The notes beneath the pieces were generated by a model. The model made no database searches and was not told the DNA's origin. It saw only the letters and a program-made list of their open reading frames with translations. 39,891 nt of DNA from Rhizobium sophorae (GTDB lineage Bacteria > Pseudomonadota > Alphaproteobacteria > Rhizobiales > Rhizobiaceae): assembly GCF_013087515.1 (NCBI RefSeq), contig NZ_JABFCN010000060.1, forward strand, positions 1 through 39,891. The letters are read 5' to 3'. This document shows, in pieces, positions 8,300 through 16,469 of this stretch. Position numbers and translations under genes: made by a program. The stretch's first letter is position 1. Each line of letters starts with the position of its first letter.

Positions 8300-8806
8300 A
8301 TGAAGACGTTGTCGATCGATGTCCGGCGGGCCGAGCCGCAAGATGCCCGAGCCATATCGGAAACACACAGGCTTGCCTGGCAACACACCTATGCGGGCAT
8401 CATTCCGCATCGCGCGCTGACGCAGATGATCGAGCGGCGCGGCGAAAGCTGGTGGCGCAAGGCGACGCGCGGGCCGGCAACGCTGCTGGTTCTAGATGTT
8501 GCCGGGACAGTCGCCGGCTATGCGACGCTCGGCCTCAACCGCGCCCGTGCTCTGCCGCAGGAAGGCGAGATTTACGAGCTTTATCTTCGACCTGAGTATC
8601 AGGGCATCGGCCTTGGCAGGATGCTGTTCGGCGAGGCGCGCCGGCTCCTGAAGTCGCTCGGCTGCAACGGGCTGGTCGTCTGGTGCCTCGAGGATAACGA
8701 GACCGCCAGCCACTTCTACCGTAATCATGGCGGCGTCGATTTCTGCGAAGGCATGGAAAGTTTCGACCACAGGCAGTTGAAGAAGATCGGCTTCATCTGG
8801 AGCTGA
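8300..8806 (+). CDS. GNAT-family N-acetyltransferase
   Basis: A 168-residue acetyltransferase of the GNAT fold. The acetyl-CoA pyrophosphate-binding loop is seen in LRPEYQGIGLGRMLFGEA, preceded by the beta-4 strand GEIYELY and followed by GLVVWCLEDNETASHFYRNHG, the usual C-terminal Asn and Tyr segment. The N-terminus (DVRRAEPQDARAISETHRLAWQHTYAGIIP) resembles the RimI-like group that acts on small molecules or protein N-termini. The substrate is unknown. The ATG at 8300 was preferred over one at 8249, although neither has a strong ribosome-binding site. A CtrA-type box lies upstream, hinting at cell-cycle control. Confidence 0.85.
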   Translation: MKTLSIDVRRAEPQDARAISETHRLAWQHTYAGIIPHRALTQMIERRGESWWRKATRGPATLLVLDVAGTVAGYATLGLNRARALPQEGEIYELYLRPEYQGIGLGRMLFGEARRLLKSLGCNGLVVWCLEDNETASHFYRNHGGVDFCEGMESFDHRQLKKIGFIWS

Positions 8807-8809
8807 ACG

Positions 8810-8862
8810 GCCATTCAAAATGCCACAGCGTCGTTTGGCGTCTGAAAAAGACGCGCGGCGCT
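8810..8862. repeat. Copy 2 of a dispersed palindromic repeat
   Basis: Starts four bases after the GNAT stop codon and matches the element at 8055-8106. Here the palindrome is better preserved: GCGTCT and AGACGC flank GAAAA, with CAGCG and CGCTG further out. It lies in the gap before ppa. Confidence 0.7.
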
Positions 8863-9008
8863 GGAGTCGGCGTTCGCCTATCTCCTCTTAGAAACTTTTG
8901 ATGTGAATGTGGGCCAATGCAGTCAAGCATTGGCGCTGTGCGATGTTGCGTTGCCACATGAAACTGATTATCTGGCTGCCAGCACATTCAACCTCGCGGG
9001 AGTTTCTT

Positions 9009-9545
9009 ATGCGCATCGACGCCATTTCAATCGGTAACAATCCACCTGAGGACGTCAACGTTATCGTTGAGGTTCCGGTCGGCGGTCATCCCATCAAGTA
9101 TGAGATGGACAAGGAAGCCGGCACGCTGGTGGTCGATCGTTTCCTCTATACGCCGATGACCTATCCGGGCAATTATGGTTTCGTGCCGCACACGCTGTCG
9201 GAAGACGGCGACCCGATCGACGTGCTGATCGCCAGCACCCGCCCGCTGGTTCCCGGCTGCGTCATCAATGTGCGCCCGATCGGTGTCCTGAAGATGGAAG
9301 ACAATTCCGGCAAGGACGAGAAGATCATCGCCGTGCCGTCGCCGAAGCTGACGCTGCGCTATGAGAAGGTGAAGGACTACACCGATCTTCCCGAGATCAC
9401 GCTGAAGCAGATCGAGCACTTCTTCGAGCACTACAAGGATCTGGAACCCGGCAAGTGGGTGAAGATCTTCGGCTGGGGCGACTCCAAGGAAGCAGGCGAA
9501 CTCATCCTCGAAGCCGTCGAGCGCGCCAAGAAGACCAAAGGCTGA
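9009..9545 (+). CDS. ppa: Inorganic pyrophosphatase
   Basis: A 178-residue family I soluble pyrophosphatase that hydrolyses PPi to two phosphates and pulls biosynthetic reactions forward. The metal-binding signature EDGDPIDVL is present, along with the substrate-binding segments IKYEMDKEAGTLVVDR and MTYPGNYGFVPHTL, and the C-terminal FFEHYKDLEPGKWVKIFGW. Length is typical for bacterial family I enzymes. The start at ATG 9009 follows GGGAG and gives the family N-terminus (MRIDAISIGNNPPEDVNVIVE); the open frame upstream to 8907 is noncoding. The mRNA probably ends at the strong terminator at 9581-9618, inside the opposing gene. Confidence 0.96.
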   Translation: MRIDAISIGNNPPEDVNVIVEVPVGGHPIKYEMDKEAGTLVVDRFLYTPMTYPGNYGFVPHTLSEDGDPIDVLIASTRPLVPGCVINVRPIGVLKMEDNSGKDEKIIAVPSPKLTLRYEKVKDYTDLPEITLKQIEHFFEHYKDLEPGKWVKIFGWGDSKEAGELILEAVERAKKTKG

Positions 9546-9549
9546 TCGC

Positions 9550-9861
9550 TCAGCCCAAAAATATCTCGAGCTTTTCTACCAAATCCTCCGGATCGCCGTC
9601 GATCCGGAGGATTTTTTTGCGCGCGGTCTCACCCGAGACGAGGCTGACGCTGGATTTGGGAATGCGCAGGGATTTTGCGATCAAAAGGATGAGTGCCTTG
9701 TTGGCCTTGCCTTTCTCGGGCACGGCAGTGACGCGTGCCTTCAGGAAAGCTTCGCCCTCGCCGTCGGCCTCAATGCCATCGAGAGCGTCACGCCCGCCAT
9801 TCGGCGTCAGCCGGACAGCGAGGCGCAGATGGTCACCGAAAACGCTCCAGGGACGGCTCAA
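9550..9861 (-). CDS. DUF167 (UPF0235/YggU) family protein
   Basis: A 103-residue conserved protein of unknown biochemical function. The family signature RLTPNGGRDAL near the N-terminus and VPEKGKANKALILLIAKSL in the middle are both clear, with SSVSLVSGETARKKILRIDG at the end. Start choice is uncertain. TTG 9861 overlaps the TGA of the upstream YggT gene by four bases, which fits translational coupling; another TTG at 9888 is possible. It follows yggT directly, as is common in many proteobacteria. The last 14 codons are also the antisense of a ppa terminator hairpin. Confidence 0.82.
   Translation of the reverse strand: MSRPWSVFGDHLRLAVRLTPNGGRDALDGIEADGEGEAFLKARVTAVPEKGKANKALILLIAKSLRIPKSSVSLVSGETARKKILRIDGDPEDLVEKLEIFLG
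9581..9618 (+). terminator. Terminator of ppa, within convergent DUF167 gene
   Basis: Perfect 14-bp arms (AAATCCTCCGGATC and its complement) surround the six-base loop GCCGTC and are followed by seven T residues on the plus strand. On the minus strand the same stem has no T run, so it should stop only ppa transcripts. It lies 35 bases past the ppa stop and inside the coding sequence of the converging gene. Confidence 0.85.
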
Positions 9862-10148
9862 GCGACCAGCGGGTATAGCGTGGTCCAAAGCAGGGTGCGC
9901 AGGAAGAAGATGATCAGCAGCAGGATGATCGGCGAAATGTCGATGCCGCCAAGGTTCGGCAGCAGGCGGCGGATCGGCTTCAGCACCGGTTCGGTGACAT
10001 TATAGAGGAATGTGCCGACCGAATTGACGAACTGATTGCTGGAATTGATAACATTGAAAGCATAGAGCCAGGAAAAAATGGCACTGGCAATCAGGATCCA
10101 GGTGTAAATATTCAAAGCCAAATCAATGGTTTGAAAAAGCGCAAACAT
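9858..10148 (-). CDS. YggT family membrane protein
   Basis: A 96-residue integral membrane protein of the YggT family, with two hydrophobic hairpins: residues about 5-30 (LFQTIDLALNIYTWILIASAIFSW) and 70-93 (DISPIILLLIIFFLRTLLW). The conserved loop TEPVLKPIRRLLPNLGGIDISPI lies between them and is diagnostic. Members are linked to osmotic and ion homeostasis or membrane complex assembly. The start was placed at ATG 10148, preceded by GGAGACG; an adjacent ATG at 10151 is equally possible. It is upstream of and probably coupled to the DUF167 gene. Confidence 0.88.
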   Translation of the reverse strand: MFALFQTIDLALNIYTWILIASAIFSWLYAFNVINSSNQFVNSVGTFLYNVTEPVLKPIRRLLPNLGGIDISPIILLLIIFFLRTLLWTTLYPLVA

Positions 10149-10287
10149 CATCGTCTCCAATTCGTTGTTGACAGACATGTAGACATTGGCGACTAAACGG
10201 GCAAGTGCCGTGTGGAAACGCACGGTGAATCATGTTTAACGGGCGGCTTTGCAGCTCTTCCGGCGCCCGTCTCCTCGGAAAACCTCC

Positions 10288-11523
10288 ATGTCGTTTTCGC
10301 CCACCGGAGACCGTTTTGCCGCGTTCCGGCATTCGTCCTACACGCGGTTCTTCTTCGCGCGCTTCCTGCTTTCCTTCTCGCAGCAGATCGTCAGCGTCGC
10401 GGTCGGCTGGCAGATGTACGACCAGACGGGCAGCGCGATTTATCTCGGTTTGATCGGTCTCGTGCAGTTCCTGCCGTCGCTGCTGCTCATTCTCGTCACC
10501 GGTTCGGTGGCCGATCGGTACAATCGCCGGGCGATCGCCGCACTCTGCTCGCTGGTGAGCGCGCTCTGCACGCTGGCATTGCTTGTCATGACTTTGATGG
10601 GAAGCTTTACGCCGCTGCCTGTCTTCGCAGTGCTTTTGATCTTCGGCATCGAGCGCGCCTTCATGTCGCCGGCAGTGCAGTCGCTGGCCCCCAATCTCGT
10701 GCCGGAAGAGGCACTCTCCAATGCGATCGCCTGGAATTCGTCGTCCTGGCAGCTCGCGGCAATCACCGGCCCTGTGCTCGGCGGTCTGCTTTACGGTGTC
10801 AGTGCGCCGACCGCCTATACGGTGGCGGTGATCTTTTCCGTGCTCGGTGCCGCCCTTCTCTACATGATCCCGAAACCGGTGCAGAAGACGACCGGCGAGA
10901 CCAAGAGCTGGGCGATGATCCTCGGCGGCTTCAGCTTCATCCGTGCCGAAAAGGTGGTGCTCGGGGCGATTTCGCTCGATCTCTTCGCCGTACTGCTCGG
11001 CGGGGCCACGGCGCTGATGCCGATTTTTGCGCGCGATATCCTCACCCTCGGTCCCTGGGGCCTCGGACTGCTGCGCGCCGCACCGGGACTTGGCGCCATC
11101 GTCATGGCGATCTTTCTTGCCGCCTATCCGCTCAGACATCGCGCCGGCATCTACATGTTCATCGGCGTCGCCCTGTTCGGCGTCGGAACGATCATCTTTG
11201 GCATCTCGACCAACACCGAGGTCTCGATCGCGGCGCTGGCGCTGATGGGAGCGGCCGACATGGTGTCGGTCTATGTGCGCGAGAGCCTGATTGCGCTCTG
11301 GACGCCGGATCAGCTGCGCGGCCGCGTCAATGCGGTCAACATGGTCTTCGTCGGCGCTTCGAACGAACTCGGGGAATTCAGGGCGGGCACGATGGCGGCG
11401 ATCTTCGGCGCGGTGCCGGCAGTCGTCATCGGGGGAGTCGGGACGCTTGTTGTGGCGGCGATCTGGGCGTCGAGTTTCCCCAAATTGCGCAGGATCGATA
11501 CGCTCGACGCGCCCGGAGCCTGA
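10288..11523 (+). CDS. MFS transporter, EntS-like exporter
   Basis: A 411-residue major facilitator with about twelve membrane segments. The motif-A region GSVADRYNRRAIAALCSL follows the second segment, and LAPNLVPEEALSNAIAWNSSSWQLAAITGPVLGGLLYG matches the conserved motif of the MFS_3 / enterobactin-exporter (EntS) group. The second half includes RGRVNAVNMVFVGASNELGEF, also typical of that group. Substrates in this group are siderophores, macrolides or unknown small molecules, so the cargo cannot be assigned. ATG 10288 gives the family N-terminus. It is divergent from yggT and converges on the amidotransferase gene with a 24-bp gap. Confidence 0.9.
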   Translation: MSFSPTGDRFAAFRHSSYTRFFFARFLLSFSQQIVSVAVGWQMYDQTGSAIYLGLIGLVQFLPSLLLILVTGSVADRYNRRAIAALCSLVSALCTLALLVMTLMGSFTPLPVFAVLLIFGIERAFMSPAVQSLAPNLVPEEALSNAIAWNSSSWQLAAITGPVLGGLLYGVSAPTAYTVAVIFSVLGAALLYMIPKPVQKTTGETKSWAMILGGFSFIRAEKVVLGAISLDLFAVLLGGATALMPIFARDILTLGPWGLGLLRAAPGLGAIVMAIFLAAYPLRHRAGIYMFIGVALFGVGTIIFGISTNTEVSIAALALMGAADMVSVYVRESLIALWTPDQLRGRVNAVNMVFVGASNELGEFRAGTMAAIFGAVPAVVIGGVGTLVVAAIWASSFPKLRRIDTLDAPGA

Positions 11524-11547
11524 CGGCGATCTGAATCGATTCTCGGG

Positions 11548-12321
11548 TTATGCGCGAAGAGCGATAGAGGACGCCGCCTTCGCCGTCTTTCCCTCGAAGA
11601 CGATGTCGAGGAATTCGGTTAGCCAGCCCTTCAGCGGCGCGTCGAAGAGCATGCGGCCTTCGAGATGTTCGCGACCCTGCTGGGCGTTCGGCAGGATGAA
11701 GCGGTGGGCGCCATGCACGACCCAGCGATGCATCATCACCCGGGTCAGTTCGGCATGGAACTGCAGGCCCCAGGCGTTGCCGTCGTAGCGGAAGGCCTGG
11801 TTCGGATAGGCATCGCCTTCGGCCAGCAGGTCGGCGCCGCGCGGAAGCTCGAATCCCTCGCGGTGGAAATGATAGACCATCTTCGGCCAGTGCATCAGCA
11901 GGCGGCCTTTTTCGGTCGGGTGCAGCGGATACCAGCCGATCTCCGTCGAGCCGTCGGCGTTCGACTGTACCTTGCCGCCGAGATGACGCACCAGCATCTG
12001 CGCGCCGAGGCAGATGCCGAGATAGGGGCGTTTCTCCCGCAGCGGAATGTCGATCCAGTCGATCTCCTTCTTGACGAAGTCATCGGGATCATTGGCGCTC
12101 ATCGGCCCGCCGAAGACGACGACGCCGGCATGGTCTTTCAGTGTCGTCGGAAGCGGCTCGCCGAGAACCGGGCGACGGATATCCAGGCGGTAGCCCTTTT
12201 CGACGAGCAATTGGCCGACACGGCCGGGGCTCGACCGCTCCTGATGCAGAACGATGAGGATCGGGCGCCTGTCGCGATTCTTGATTTGCTCAGTCGGTAT
12301 CATCTTGTGCAACCTGGACAT
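11548..12321 (-). CDS. Class I glutamine amidotransferase-like protein
   Basis: A 257-residue protein with a GMP-synthase-type class I amidotransferase domain. The nucleophile Cys104 lies in YLGICLGAQ, and the His and Glu of the triad are in GLQFHAE (His189, Glu191). The oxyanion segment VVVFGGPMSAND is also conserved. There is no synthase domain, so it is a stand-alone hydrolase or glutamyl-transfer enzyme; related proteins act on glutamine or gamma-glutamyl compounds. The ATG at 12321 has AGGGTGA upstream and overlaps the TerB-like gene by 32 bp; ATG 12303 is an alternative. It is last in the minus-strand series that begins at hemC. Confidence 0.88.
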   Translation of the reverse strand: MSRLHKMIPTEQIKNRDRRPILIVLHQERSSPGRVGQLLVEKGYRLDIRRPVLGEPLPTTLKDHAGVVVFGGPMSANDPDDFVKKEIDWIDIPLREKRPYLGICLGAQMLVRHLGGKVQSNADGSTEIGWYPLHPTEKGRLLMHWPKMVYHFHREGFELPRGADLLAEGDAYPNQAFRYDGNAWGLQFHAELTRVMMHRWVVHGAHRFILPNAQQGREHLEGRMLFDAPLKGWLTEFLDIVFEGKTAKAASSIALRA

Positions 12322-12775
12322 CGGTCACCCTGGCGGCGGCCTCCTGCCGCTTCTGGATGCGCTCGCGCGAGGAGACGCCGAGCAGATCGGCGATACGCCA
12401 GATCACATGGTCTTCCATCTCGCTGCGCTCGCCATCGGCATAGACGATGTCCCAGAGGATGCCGATCAGCTCCAGCCGTTGCTCGGTATTGAGATGGCGT
12501 TTCAGGTCGGCGGTAAAGCGATAATAGTCGACGGCGGAGCTTTCGGCCTCGAGGCCGGCGGCCATCAGAGCATCGAGCTGCTTGCCGTCGAGCGCATACT
12601 GCTCCTTCAGGAGCTTGCGCAGCCGTTTCTTCTCGCTGGCTTTGATCTGGCCGTCGGCCTCCATGACCTGCATGCAGAGCGCTGCCACTGTGATGCGCGG
12701 ATCATCAGGGGCAAAACCTTTCTTCGGGTTGTCGGCGGTGAGCTTCTGGAAGAATGCCTGAAAGCGTTCGAACAT
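12290..12775 (-). CDS. TerB-family protein
   Basis: A 161-residue all-helical protein of the TerB (tellurite resistance B / DjlA-like) family. It shows two acidic metal-binding helix pairs: ALCMQVMEADGQIKASEKKRL and ILWDIVYADGERSEMEDHVI, which match the family's repeated EADG / YADG pattern. The name is historical, and most stand-alone members have no proven role in tellurite resistance. It starts 17 bp after hemY and overlaps the amidotransferase gene, so co-expression with the heme cluster is likely. Confidence 0.9.
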   Translation of the reverse strand: MFERFQAFFQKLTADNPKKGFAPDDPRITVAALCMQVMEADGQIKASEKKRLRKLLKEQYALDGKQLDALMAAGLEAESSAVDYYRFTADLKRHLNTEQRLELIGILWDIVYADGERSEMEDHVIWRIADLLGVSSRERIQKRQEAAARVTDVQVAQDDTD

Positions 12776-12792
12776 GCGGTTTTCGTTCCATT

Positions 12793-14409
12793 TCAGAAAA
12801 GGCGGAGCCGTGTCTTGGGTTCCGGTTCCACCCTGGGATCGCGAACGCCGGGATCATCCGGCAGTCCGCCAAAGAAAGGTTTTGCCTCGCTCGGTGCGGG
12901 CGCTTTATCGCCCGCGGCTGGTTCGATGGGTTTCGGTTTTGCCGGTGTCGGTGCCGGCGTGGGGCGCACAGCCTCGGCAATCGTCGCGGCGCGTTCCAGC
13001 TCAATGATGCGATGGTCGTTGACCGGGCTTTCCGGCTTAACGTCACGCAGTGGCGGCAATGTCTTCAAAGCCGTTTCGATCGAGGCTGGCGCCGAACCGT
13101 CTTCGAGTGCACCCTCGATCTGGCCGAAGGGCGCCTTCCATTCGAAGGCGTCGAGACGGCCGGTCACCGGCGATACCGGCAGCCACTTGTCGGATACGAA
13201 GCCGTCTGCCACCCAGGCCGGATCGCGCGGTGCCTTGAGCGCCTGGGCCAGCCAATGGCGCACACGGCCCTGGTCTCCGGTTTCGGCTTCTTCGATGTCG
13301 GCCAACAGCAGGTAGGCGGCTTCACGCGGCTGCATGCGCGCCGCCGCTTCCGCCTTGGCACGAGCCTTGGCGAATTCCTGCGCATCGAGTGCTGCCTGGG
13401 CGACGACGAGAAGGGATTCGACGTTGTTCGGGCGCTGCCCTTCCAGTCGCTCGGCGCGCTTCAGCCGGTCGAGCGTGGAATCGCCGCTGCGGGCCCGGAC
13501 ATAGGCTTGGCCGATCTCGGGATGAGGTGCCGATTTCCATGCCTGTTCGAGGATCGAGGCGGCCTTGCGCACGCCGCCTTCGCGAAACAGCGCCTTTGCG
13601 GCAATAAGGGCTGCCGGAATGAAATCGGCGGCAAGCTTCAGCGCCTGCAGAGCGTCGTCGCGGGCACCCGTCGGGTTGCTTTCCAGCTTCTCGCCGGCGC
13701 GCGCCGTCAGAAGGACGGCGTGCAGACGGTTGGCTTCGGCCTTTTCGACGACGCGGGCGGCCTTCTGCTGTTCGAGCAGGCGGATCGCATCATCCCAGCG
13801 GCCGGCCTGGCTGCGATATTCGAGCGTCGCCTGTGCGGCCCAGGGCAGATATGGCGCGTTGTCGGCGGCCTTTTCGGCATATTGGCGGGCGGCCTCGTTG
13901 GCCCCGAGACGGCGGGCTTCCAGATAGAGGCCACGCAGACCGAGTTCGCGCGTCTCGGGATCGTTGGCCATGGCCTCGAACTTGGCGCGTGCCTCATCAT
14001 GGCGGCCTTCGATCAGGGCGGCCTGGGCCTCGAGCAGGTTGATCAGCGGTTCCTGATCGGCGCGGATCAGGCCGCGCGAGCGGGCGGCCATCTTGCGGGC
14101 AAGCAGCGCGTTGCCGGCGCCGGCGGCGATCAGACCGGTCGACAGCGCCTGATAACCGCGGTCCCGCTTGCGGGCGCGGAAATAACGCGTCACCGAATGC
14201 GGCGAGGTCCAGACCAGGCGGACGAACCACCAGGCGATCATCACGGCGGCGACGAGGGCGATGATCGCGCTGGCAGCGACGATCAACTTCGTCTGGTAGA
14301 TCTGGCCCTCCCAGATCAGCGAGAGGTCACCGGGACGATCGGCGAGCCAGGAGAAGCCATAGGCAAGAAGCAGCACGAAGAGGGCAAAGACGACAAGGCG
14401 GATCAGCAT
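12793..14409 (-). CDS. hemY: HemY-like membrane protein with tetratricopeptide repeats
   Basis: A 538-residue protein. Two N-terminal membrane helices (residues about 1-22 and 42-67) are followed by the HemY_N domain and a long run of TPR helices (for example ALIEGRHDEARAKFEAMAND, and AQEFAKARAKAEAAARMQPR). The C-terminal 90 residues are Pro/Ala/Lys-rich and probably disordered. In proteobacteria this gene accompanies heme biosynthesis genes; its exact role is not settled, and it should not be confused with the unrelated HemY protoporphyrinogen oxidase of Gram-positives. ATG 14409 follows AAGGA and is four bases from the preceding stop, so it is coupled to the Mic60-like gene. Confidence 0.92.
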   Translation of the reverse strand: MLIRLVVFALFVLLLAYGFSWLADRPGDLSLIWEGQIYQTKLIVAASAIIALVAAVMIAWWFVRLVWTSPHSVTRYFRARKRDRGYQALSTGLIAAGAGNALLARKMAARSRGLIRADQEPLINLLEAQAALIEGRHDEARAKFEAMANDPETRELGLRGLYLEARRLGANEAARQYAEKAADNAPYLPWAAQATLEYRSQAGRWDDAIRLLEQQKAARVVEKAEANRLHAVLLTARAGEKLESNPTGARDDALQALKLAADFIPAALIAAKALFREGGVRKAASILEQAWKSAPHPEIGQAYVRARSGDSTLDRLKRAERLEGQRPNNVESLLVVAQAALDAQEFAKARAKAEAAARMQPREAAYLLLADIEEAETGDQGRVRHWLAQALKAPRDPAWVADGFVSDKWLPVSPVTGRLDAFEWKAPFGQIEGALEDGSAPASIETALKTLPPLRDVKPESPVNDHRIIELERAATIAEAVRPTPAPTPAKPKPIEPAAGDKAPAPSEAKPFFGGLPDDPGVRDPRVEPEPKTRLRLF

Positions 14410-14413
14410 GGTC

Positions 14414-15664
14414 TTATCCTTCCTTGCCGGTGCCGGAGACGGCTTTCGACAGCGCGCCGCCGACCAGTTCCTCGACGCGGATGCGCGCTTCGAGCGATTG
14501 CTTGAAGGCGGCGGACGCCTGTTTGCCGAGGGCGGGCAGGCTGTTCCATTCGGCGGAAGCGCCGGGCAGGTCGCCGCTCTTCACCTTCTCCTCCATGCGG
14601 GCGGCAATGGCTTCGACGCTTTCGCCCTCGATATTGCCGACGGGACGGACGCTCACCAGCGATTTGGCGCTCGACATCAGCCGGTCCGACCAGCTCTGGT
14701 TCGGATCCGGCTGGTTGACGGCTTCGACGATCGCGGTGGCGACATCGGGAACCTCGGCCACCAGCTCGGTGCGGGAGGGAATGCCGGTCTCGGCAAAGGC
14801 TTTAAGGTCAGCGACTGTCGGATCGTCGGGCGCGACGCCGGCGAAGGTGTCGAGTTCGGCCAGGAACGGGCCACCGCGATCGATCGCCGCCTTCAAGGCG
14901 GCAGCGGCGATCGCCCGGGCAACGGCGACGTCCTCGCGCGGCTCGTTCAGCTTCTTTTCGGCCTCTTCGAGGCGCTTGGCGATATCGGCGCGGTTCGTGG
15001 TCTGCTGCTCGGAAGACTGGGCAAGTGTCGAGCGCAGCTGGTCGACCTGACCGGTCAGTTTCGCAATCTTCTGGTTGAGTGCCTCGACGTTACCAGAATC
15101 GGTCAGTGCGGCGACTGCGGGGGCCTTGGCAGCCGTTTCCAGCGCAGCGACGCGTTTCGCAAGCTCGCCGTCATCCGTGCTCGCCGGATTGGCGGCAAGG
15201 CTGGCGACGGTCTGTTTCAGGCCGTCGATCTCACCGGCAAGATCGGCCGTCTCCGGCGAGGTCGTCTGCGGTGTGGAGGAGCCAGGGAGGTAACCGGCAT
15301 ACTGGATGGCGCCGGCGCCAAGCAGCGCCACGAGGCCGCCGAAGATGCCGGCGGCAATCAGGCCGGAGGTGCCGGCGCTCTTCGGCGCGGGCTGTTCAGG
15401 AGGAGGGGCAAAGGAAGGTTGCGGGGCTACCGGTTCCTCCTCCGGCGCATCCATCGCAGGCTTCTCTTCATATTCGGCATGCGACGCAGTCTCGGTTTCG
15501 GGCGGCAGGCCGACATCGGCGGCAGCGGGGCTGGTGGCGTCGGCGGTTTCATTGTCTACCGGTTTTTCGGTATCGGCTGCAGCGGCGAATTCCTGTGCAT
15601 CGAGGTCGATCGTGACCGGCTCGTCGGCGCTCTTCGAATGGCGTGGCGGGTTTCCCGATACCAT
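14414..15664 (-). CDS. Mitofilin/Mic60-like inner-membrane protein
   Basis: A 416-residue protein. Residues 1-100 are an acidic, Pro/Ala-rich cytoplasmic tail, residues 101-125 a single membrane helix (GLIAAGIFGGLVALLGAGAI), then about 110 residues of coiled coil (GEIDGLKQTVASLAA, LNQKIAKLTGQVDQLRSTLA) and a C-terminal mitofilin-like helical domain. This is the layout of alphaproteobacterial Mic60 (COG4223), the relative of the mitochondrial cristae-junction protein that bends inner membranes and contacts the outer membrane. The position between hemD and hemY is the usual one in this class. ATG 15664 has AGAGGA upstream; an earlier in-frame ATG at 15691 lacks this. Confidence 0.85.
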   Translation of the reverse strand: MVSGNPPRHSKSADEPVTIDLDAQEFAAAADTEKPVDNETADATSPAAADVGLPPETETASHAEYEEKPAMDAPEEEPVAPQPSFAPPPEQPAPKSAGTSGLIAAGIFGGLVALLGAGAIQYAGYLPGSSTPQTTSPETADLAGEIDGLKQTVASLAANPASTDDGELAKRVAALETAAKAPAVAALTDSGNVEALNQKIAKLTGQVDQLRSTLAQSSEQQTTNRADIAKRLEEAEKKLNEPREDVAVARAIAAAALKAAIDRGGPFLAELDTFAGVAPDDPTVADLKAFAETGIPSRTELVAEVPDVATAIVEAVNQPDPNQSWSDRLMSSAKSLVSVRPVGNIEGESVEAIAARMEEKVKSGDLPGASAEWNSLPALGKQASAAFKQSLEARIRVEELVGGALSKAVSGTGKEG

Positions 15665-15754
15665 GAGGTCCTCTTTTATTCTGCATTGCAAAGAAACTAG
15701 ACAGTGATGCCAGTTAAGGGAAGAGGTTAGATCAAATTTGGGCGGTTAGAGCCT

Positions 15755-16462
15755 TCAAAGCAGCGACAGAAGACTTTTCTCATCCGCCATCGGTGAAATC
15801 TCGACGCTTTTTTTCAGAGCCGTCGGGATGGCTTGCGCCACCGCCTCGCTGAGGCAGAGAAGGCGGGCTGCACTGTGTTCCGGCAGGGCCGATCGCAGTT
15901 CCGGCACGCGGAAGAAATCCTCTGCTGTCTGGCGGGAATAGAAGAGGATGGCCTCAGGGCGAGACCTAGAGAAAATAGCTTCGATCTCGGCCGGGCCGGG
16001 AACGACCGGCTGCATGCGATAGCATTCGGCGACGGAAAAACGGATGCTGCGTTCGCGCAATCCTGCTTCGAAAGTTTCGGCGCGCGGCATGCCGGCAAGA
16101 TAGAGTAACCCGTCGGTTCCTCGCGCCGCAACGAGATCGGCAAGATCACGGCCGTTGCCCTGGGATGAGGCGACCGATCGGAAGCCAAGGCTGCGCGCCT
16201 CTTCCGCCGTCGTTTCCCCGACCGCAAAAAGCGGGCGGGCAAGATGCGGACGAAGTTGCTCGCCAAGCGCGGAGAGGACCCTGACGGCTTCGGCGCTGGT
16301 CACCGCGATTGCGCCGCTGGTGGTTGCAAGCGCGACTAGGGCGGCGGCGCTGTCATGCAGCGGCTGACGCAGCGGCAGCAGCAGCGGCTCGTGACCCATA
16401 TCGCGCAGACGTTGTGCGGTTCTCGTCGCCGAATACGCGGGGCGGGTGACGAGCACGCGCAT
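15755..16462 (-). CDS. hemD: Uroporphyrinogen-III synthase
   Basis: A 235-residue enzyme that cyclises hydroxymethylbilane with inversion of ring D to give uroporphyrinogen III. The sequence shows the two-lobe pattern: RVLVTRPAYSATRTAQRLRDMG at the N-terminus, AIAVTSAEAVRVLSAL, FAVGETTAEEARSLGF and, in the second lobe, AILFYSRQTAEDFFR. The family is poorly conserved, but position helps: it starts seven bases after hemC, whose product is its substrate. The start at ATG 16462 excludes an upstream extension overlapping hemC. Confidence 0.92.
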   Translation of the reverse strand: MRVLVTRPAYSATRTAQRLRDMGHEPLLLPLRQPLHDSAAALVALATTSGAIAVTSAEAVRVLSALGEQLRPHLARPLFAVGETTAEEARSLGFRSVASSQGNGRDLADLVAARGTDGLLYLAGMPRAETFEAGLRERSIRFSVAECYRMQPVVPGPAEIEAIFSRSRPEAILFYSRQTAEDFFRVPELRSALPEHSAARLLCLSEAVAQAIPTALKKSVEISPMADEKSLLSLL

Positions 16463-16469
16463 GGCTGCT

